64,000 bases of DNA from Ralstonia sp. 25mfcol4.1. Lineage in GTDB: Bacteria > Pseudomonadota > Gammaproteobacteria > Burkholderiales > Burkholderiaceae. Every line of letters begins with the position of its first letter. Within the stretch, counting starts at the first letter, position 1. The notes under the pieces are model-generated. The model was given only the letters and a program-made list of their open reading frames with translations, had not been told where the DNA came from and made no database searches. This document shows positions 60,896 through 64,000 of this stretch, piece after piece. The stretch covers positions 186,001 through 250,000 of the forward strand of contig NZ_FNJO01000009.1 in NCBI RefSeq assembly GCF_900104095.1, read 5' to 3'. The translations under genes and the position numbers were made by a program.

Positions 60896-61588
60896 ATGCC
60901 ACGGCACATCGGTATCGCGGCCTGTTCCGCCGAAGGCGCGGCACTGTGCTATCGCACGATCTGCATGGAAGGGGCCGGATTCCTGGGCCCGCACGGACAT
61001 CCGGAAATTACGATGCACACGCCATCGCTTGCCGCCTATGTGGCCTGCCTGGAGCGCGGCGACCTGCAGGGCGTGGCGAACCTGATGCTGCGCTCGGCGT
61101 ACAAGCTGGCAGCGGCAGGCGCCGATTTCGTGATCTGCCCCGACAACACGATCCATGCTGCGCTGGACCTGGTGCGTCCCACGTCGCCGCTGCCATGGCT
61201 TCATATCGCCGAGGTGGTGGCCGACGCCGCCGTGGCACGCGGCTTCCATCGGCTAGGCATCACCGGCACGCGGTGGCTGGTGGACAGCGAGGTGTATCCG
61301 GCCGCGCTGGCCGCCCGCGGGCTGCAGGCGGTGCGCCCGCCGGCGGAAGACCGCGCATTGATCGATCACGTGATCATGAACCAGCTGGTGCCCGGCATCG
61401 CCACCCCTGAAGGGGTCGCCACATTCCAGCGCGTGATCGATGACCTGCGGAACAACGGTTGCGACGCAGTGGTGCTGGGCTGCACCGAGATTCCGCTGAT
61501 CATAGACGACGGCAATTCGTCGTTGCCGACGCTCGATTCAACCCGCCTGCTGGCCCGCGCGGCATTGCAGCGCGCGGTGGCCCGGTAG
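60896..61588 (+). CDS. Aspartate/glutamate racemase family protein
   Basis: 230 residues with both catalytic cysteines in context: CPDNT near 82-86 (family CxNT) and VLGCTEIPL near 196-204. Interconverts D- and L-amino acids or related substrates. Single gene with a GGGGGAA ribosome-binding site. Specificity cannot be told from the motifs. Confidence 0.9.
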   Translation: MPRHIGIAACSAEGAALCYRTICMEGAGFLGPHGHPEITMHTPSLAAYVACLERGDLQGVANLMLRSAYKLAAAGADFVICPDNTIHAALDLVRPTSPLPWLHIAEVVADAAVARGFHRLGITGTRWLVDSEVYPAALAARGLQAVRPPAEDRALIDHVIMNQLVPGIATPEGVATFQRVIDDLRNNGCDAVVLGCTEIPLIIDDGNSSLPTLDSTRLLARAALQRAVAR

Positions 61589-61610
61589 CCGCACGCTCAG
61601 ATTTGGCCGA

Positions 61611-62804
61611 TCAACGACGTTCCGTGCGGAAGTACAGCAGCGCGATGGCGGGCAGGGCGAAGCCGATCCAGCTGGCCAGGGGCCAGCCCGCACGCGCATA
61701 GGCCCACGCGCCGACAGACGATCCGATGGCACCGCCCACGAAGAAGATGGCCATGTACAGGCCGTTGAGGCGGCTGCGGTGTTCGTCGGACAGCGCGAAG
61801 ATCGCGCGCTGGCCGATCACCAGGTTGGTCGATACCGCGAAGTCGAGCAGCACGGCGGCCACTGTCAGCGATAGCAACGACAGCAGCGAACCCTCCGCAC
61901 CCACCCGGCTCAGCAGGAACGATGCCGCGCCCAGCGCAAGCGCCAGCGCGGTCATCTGCCGGCTGTGGCCACGGTCGGCGTAGCGGCCCGCCATCGGCGC
62001 GGCAATGGCGCCGGCCACACCCACCAGCGCGAAGATCGCGATGCCGGTCTGCGACATATGGAACGCAGGCCCGGCCAGGTACAGCGGCGTGGTGGTCCAG
62101 AAGAGGCTGAAGACGCCGAACATGGCCGCCTGGTACGCGGCACGGCGGCGCAGGATCGGCTGGGTACGCAGCAGATGGCTCATCGAGCCAAGCATCTGGA
62201 TATAGTTGACGCCCGGCGCCGGCCGGCGCTGCGGCAGCTTGCGCGCCAGCACGATGCCGAGCAGCACCATCGCCACGGCCGACGCGGCGAAGATCGCGTG
62301 CCAGCCGAACAGGTCTGACACCAGGCTCGACACCGGACGCGCCAGCATGATGCCCATCAGCAGCCCGCTTGTGACATTGCCCACCGCCCGGCCGCGCGCA
62401 TGCTCCGGCGCCAGGTGCGCCGCGAACGGCACCAGCACCTGCACCGCCACCGAGCACAGTCCGATCGCGCAGCCCGCCACCAGGAACACGCTGGCATGCG
62501 TGGCCAGCGCCGCCGCCAGCAGGGCCACCGCGCAACCACCCACGAGCGTGAGCACGAGCTTGCGGTTCTCGACGATATCGCCCAGCGGCACCAGCAGCAG
62601 CAGGCCCACGCAGTAGCCGATCTGGATCAGCGTGACGATCAGGCCGGCGATTTCGGGCGACAGCTGCAGGGCGCGTGCAATCGGCCCGACCAGCGGCTGT
62701 GCGTAGTACAGGTTGGCGACGATCATGCCGCAGGCCACGGCCAGCAGGGGCGTGATCCAGGCGGCCGGGGTGGCGGTGCGTTGGGCGGAAGCGGCGGTTG
62801 TCAT
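61611..62804 (-). CDS. MFS transporter
   Basis: 397 residues with 12 predicted hydrophobic segments, in the arabinose/drug exporter-like MFS group. The loop motif between helices 2 and 3 is seen as [13 protein letters not shown] (about 78-90). Likely exporter of a small hydrophobic compound or sugar; substrate unknown. Convergent with the racemase gene, 22 bp apart. Confidence 0.88.
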   Translation of the reverse strand: MTTAASAQRTATPAAWITPLLAVACGMIVANLYYAQPLVGPIARALQLSPEIAGLIVTLIQIGYCVGLLLLVPLGDIVENRKLVLTLVGGCAVALLAAALATHASVFLVAGCAIGLCSVAVQVLVPFAAHLAPEHARGRAVGNVTSGLLMGIMLARPVSSLVSDLFGWHAIFAASAVAMVLLGIVLARKLPQRRPAPGVNYIQMLGSMSHLLRTQPILRRRAAYQAAMFGVFSLFWTTTPLYLAGPAFHMSQTGIAIFALVGVAGAIAAPMAGRYADRGHSRQMTALALALGAASFLLSRVGAEGSLLSLLSLTVAAVLLDFAVSTNLVIGQRAIFALSDEHRSRLNGLYMAIFFVGGAIGSSVGAWAYARAGWPLASWIGFALPAIALLYFRTERR

Positions 62805-62993
62805 GGGGGCGCGCGTGGGCGAAGGGTGGGGCGTGGCGCTCTCGATGCGCGCCCGTCGAAGCCGCTGATTCTACCGGGAGATAGATAGGGTCGTATGGCG
62901 TGGGGGTTTTTGGCGCATTGACGGCTATCGAGGGCGGCACCGCGTTCCGCTGGAAACGACGATTTGCTGCGGACGTGCGGAAACGTTCGTGGA

Positions 62994-63158
62994 TCGGGCT
63001 GGGGTCGGGCTGGGGTCGGGCTGGGGTCGGGCTGGGGTGCGGCTGGGGTGCGGCTGGGGTGCGGCTGGGGTGGGGCTGGGGTGGGGCTGCGGTCGGGCTG
63101 AGGTCGGGCTGAGGTCGGGCTGGGGTCGGGCTGGGGTCGGGCTGGGATCGGGCTGGGG
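62994..63158 (+). repeat. Minisatellite: fifteen 11-bp units
   Basis: Consensus TCGGGCTGGGG, fifteen units in 165 bp with variants TGCGGCTGGGG, TGGGGCTGGGG and TCGGGCTGAGG. The plus strand has G-runs once per helical turn. It lies in the 393-bp gap between the MFS start and the dinB stop, 40 bp past dinB. 11 is not a multiple of 3, and nothing suggests it is coding. Confidence 0.9.
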
Positions 63159-63197
63159 TCGGCTCGATTCGGATCGATTCGGCTGGAGGAAGGCCGT

Positions 63198-64000
63198 TCA
63201 GCCTTCGGCCTCGTCGTCGAAACGGAATTCCTCCTGCACCGGCGCGGGATCGTCCCCTTGCTCGGCCGCCGGGAGCAGGGCGCTGACGCGCACGCCCAGC
63301 AGCCGGATGCGCCGCTCCAGCGGGATCCGCTTCAGGCATTCGGTGGCACCGCGCCGGATCATCGCGCCATCGGCGGTATGGGCCGTCATGGTCAGGTCGC
63401 GGGTCACGGTGTGGAAATCGTCAAAGCGCAGCTTGATGCCCACCGTGCGCCCCACATACCCCTTGCGCCGCAGGTCCTCAGCCACGCGCATGCACAGCTT
63501 GGTGAACTGTTCCGACAGCACGGGCCGGTCGGTACGCGGGTGCAGGTCGCGCTCGAACGTGGTTTCGCGGCTCATCGACTTGGGTTCGGAGCTGACCACC
63601 ACCTGGCGGTCGTCGCGGCCATGCGCCACTTCCACCAGCCAGCCCGCGTAGTTGCGGCCGAAATGGGCCTGCAGCAGCGCCAGATCGGCCTGGGCCAGGT
63701 CTCCCACGGTGTCGATGCCGATGGCCTGCAGCTTCTCCGCTGCCTTGGGACCGATGCCGTTGACCTTGCGCGCCGCCAGCGGCCAGATGCGCGTGGGGAT
63801 ATCGGCAGGGGTCAGGATGGTCAGGCCGTTCGGCTTGTCGAGTTCGGAGCCGATCTTGGCCAGCAGCTTGTTGGGGGCCACGCAGATCGAACACGTCAGG
63901 CCCGTAGCTTCGTGAACAGCAGCTTTGATGCGGCCGGCCACCTCGCCCGGCTCGCCCTCTATATCAGTTAGATCGATATATATCTCATCAATTCCGCGAT
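63198..64000 (-). CDS. dinB: DNA polymerase IV, 3' part (gene runs off the window)
   Basis: About 266 residues visible; the N-terminus is beyond base 64000. The Y-family catalytic Asp/Glu pair is in RGIDEIYIDLTD at the window edge, followed by the thumb helix-hairpin-helix (VNGIGPKAAEKLQAIGIDTVGDLA) and the little-finger domain (about the last 110 residues). Error-prone bypass polymerase, usually SOS-induced. The C-terminus ends in an acidic FRFDDEAEG without a clear clamp-binding QLxLF motif; QEEFRF is the nearest match. Confidence 0.93.
   Translation of the reverse strand, partial: RGIDEIYIDLTDIEGEPGEVAGRIKAAVHEATGLTCSICVAPNKLLAKIGSELDKPNGLTILTPADIPTRIWPLAARKVNGIGPKAAEKLQAIGIDTVGDLAQADLALLQAHFGRNYAGWLVEVAHGRDDRQVVVSSEPKSMSRETTFERDLHPRTDRPVLSEQFTKLCMRVAEDLRRKGYVGRTVGIKLRFDDFHTVTRDLTMTAHTADGAMIRRGATECLKRIPLERRIRLLGVRVSALLPAAEQGDDPAPVQEEFRFDDEAEG

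Noticed and set aside
62994..63158. CRISPR or coding repeat
   Set aside because: Units are 11 bp with no spacers, and the period is not a multiple of three.

Overview
The window is high-GC, beta-proteobacterial DNA. Gene content and order (topB, dprA, lysM divergent from def-fmt, then htpX, rsmB, a DUF4390 gene, ntrY, ntrX), plus a TctCBA tripartite transporter, suggest Burkholderiaceae, most likely Cupriavidus or Ralstonia. The genus is an inference from family knowledge; no database search was possible.

Layout. 1-13,290 is housekeeping chromosome: the 5' part of topB, a thioredoxin-like protein, dprA and a LysM protein on the minus strand. On the plus strand follow def, fmt, htpX, rsmB, DUF4390, an NtrY-type kinase and an unusually short NtrX-type regulator. 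13,291-13,366 is tRNA-Phe(GAA). 13,322-51,084 is an apparently complete 37.7-kb P2-like prophage inserted into the 3' end of that tRNA gene; a perfect 49-bp direct repeat marks attL and attR. 51,085-64,000 is chromosome again: YkvA-like protein, glutathione reductase, patatin, thioesterase, tctA/tctB/tctC, a coiled-coil protein, a diguanylate cyclase, an Asp/Glu racemase, an MFS exporter and the 3' part of dinB.

Prophage organisation. From attL: integrase, a likely excisionase, five small unknown genes, a large primase-helicase (instead of the P2 gpA initiator), an Ogr/Delta late activator, small ribbon-helix-helix proteins, and a divergently transcribed XRE repressor with two recognisable operators. 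Two lysogenic genes follow, one a 12-repeat TPR membrane protein. Then come the morphogenesis genes in P2 order read backwards (D U T E FII FI, G H I J W V, S R, lysis, X L M N O) and the opposing P and Q. E/E' keeps the P2 slippery heptamer and a 55-residue -1 frame extension. Three Ogr-type dyads, TGTTGT-N13-ACAACA or one mismatch from it, sit upstream of FI, V and O/P, tying the activator to the late genes.

The accessory end, between Q and attR, holds the most unusual material: a DUF4062 (TIR-like) protein, a cos-like sequence, a dense cluster of GGTAAC/GTTACC motifs, two near-consensus LexA boxes (one in front of a small, possibly frameshifted, Tum-like gene), and a hicA-hicB-secB-like operon. 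That operon looks like a toxin-antitoxin-chaperone (TAC) module, with a histidine-rich C-terminal extension on HicB. The integrase reading frame also runs across the att core, so its C-terminus should change between the integrated and excised forms.
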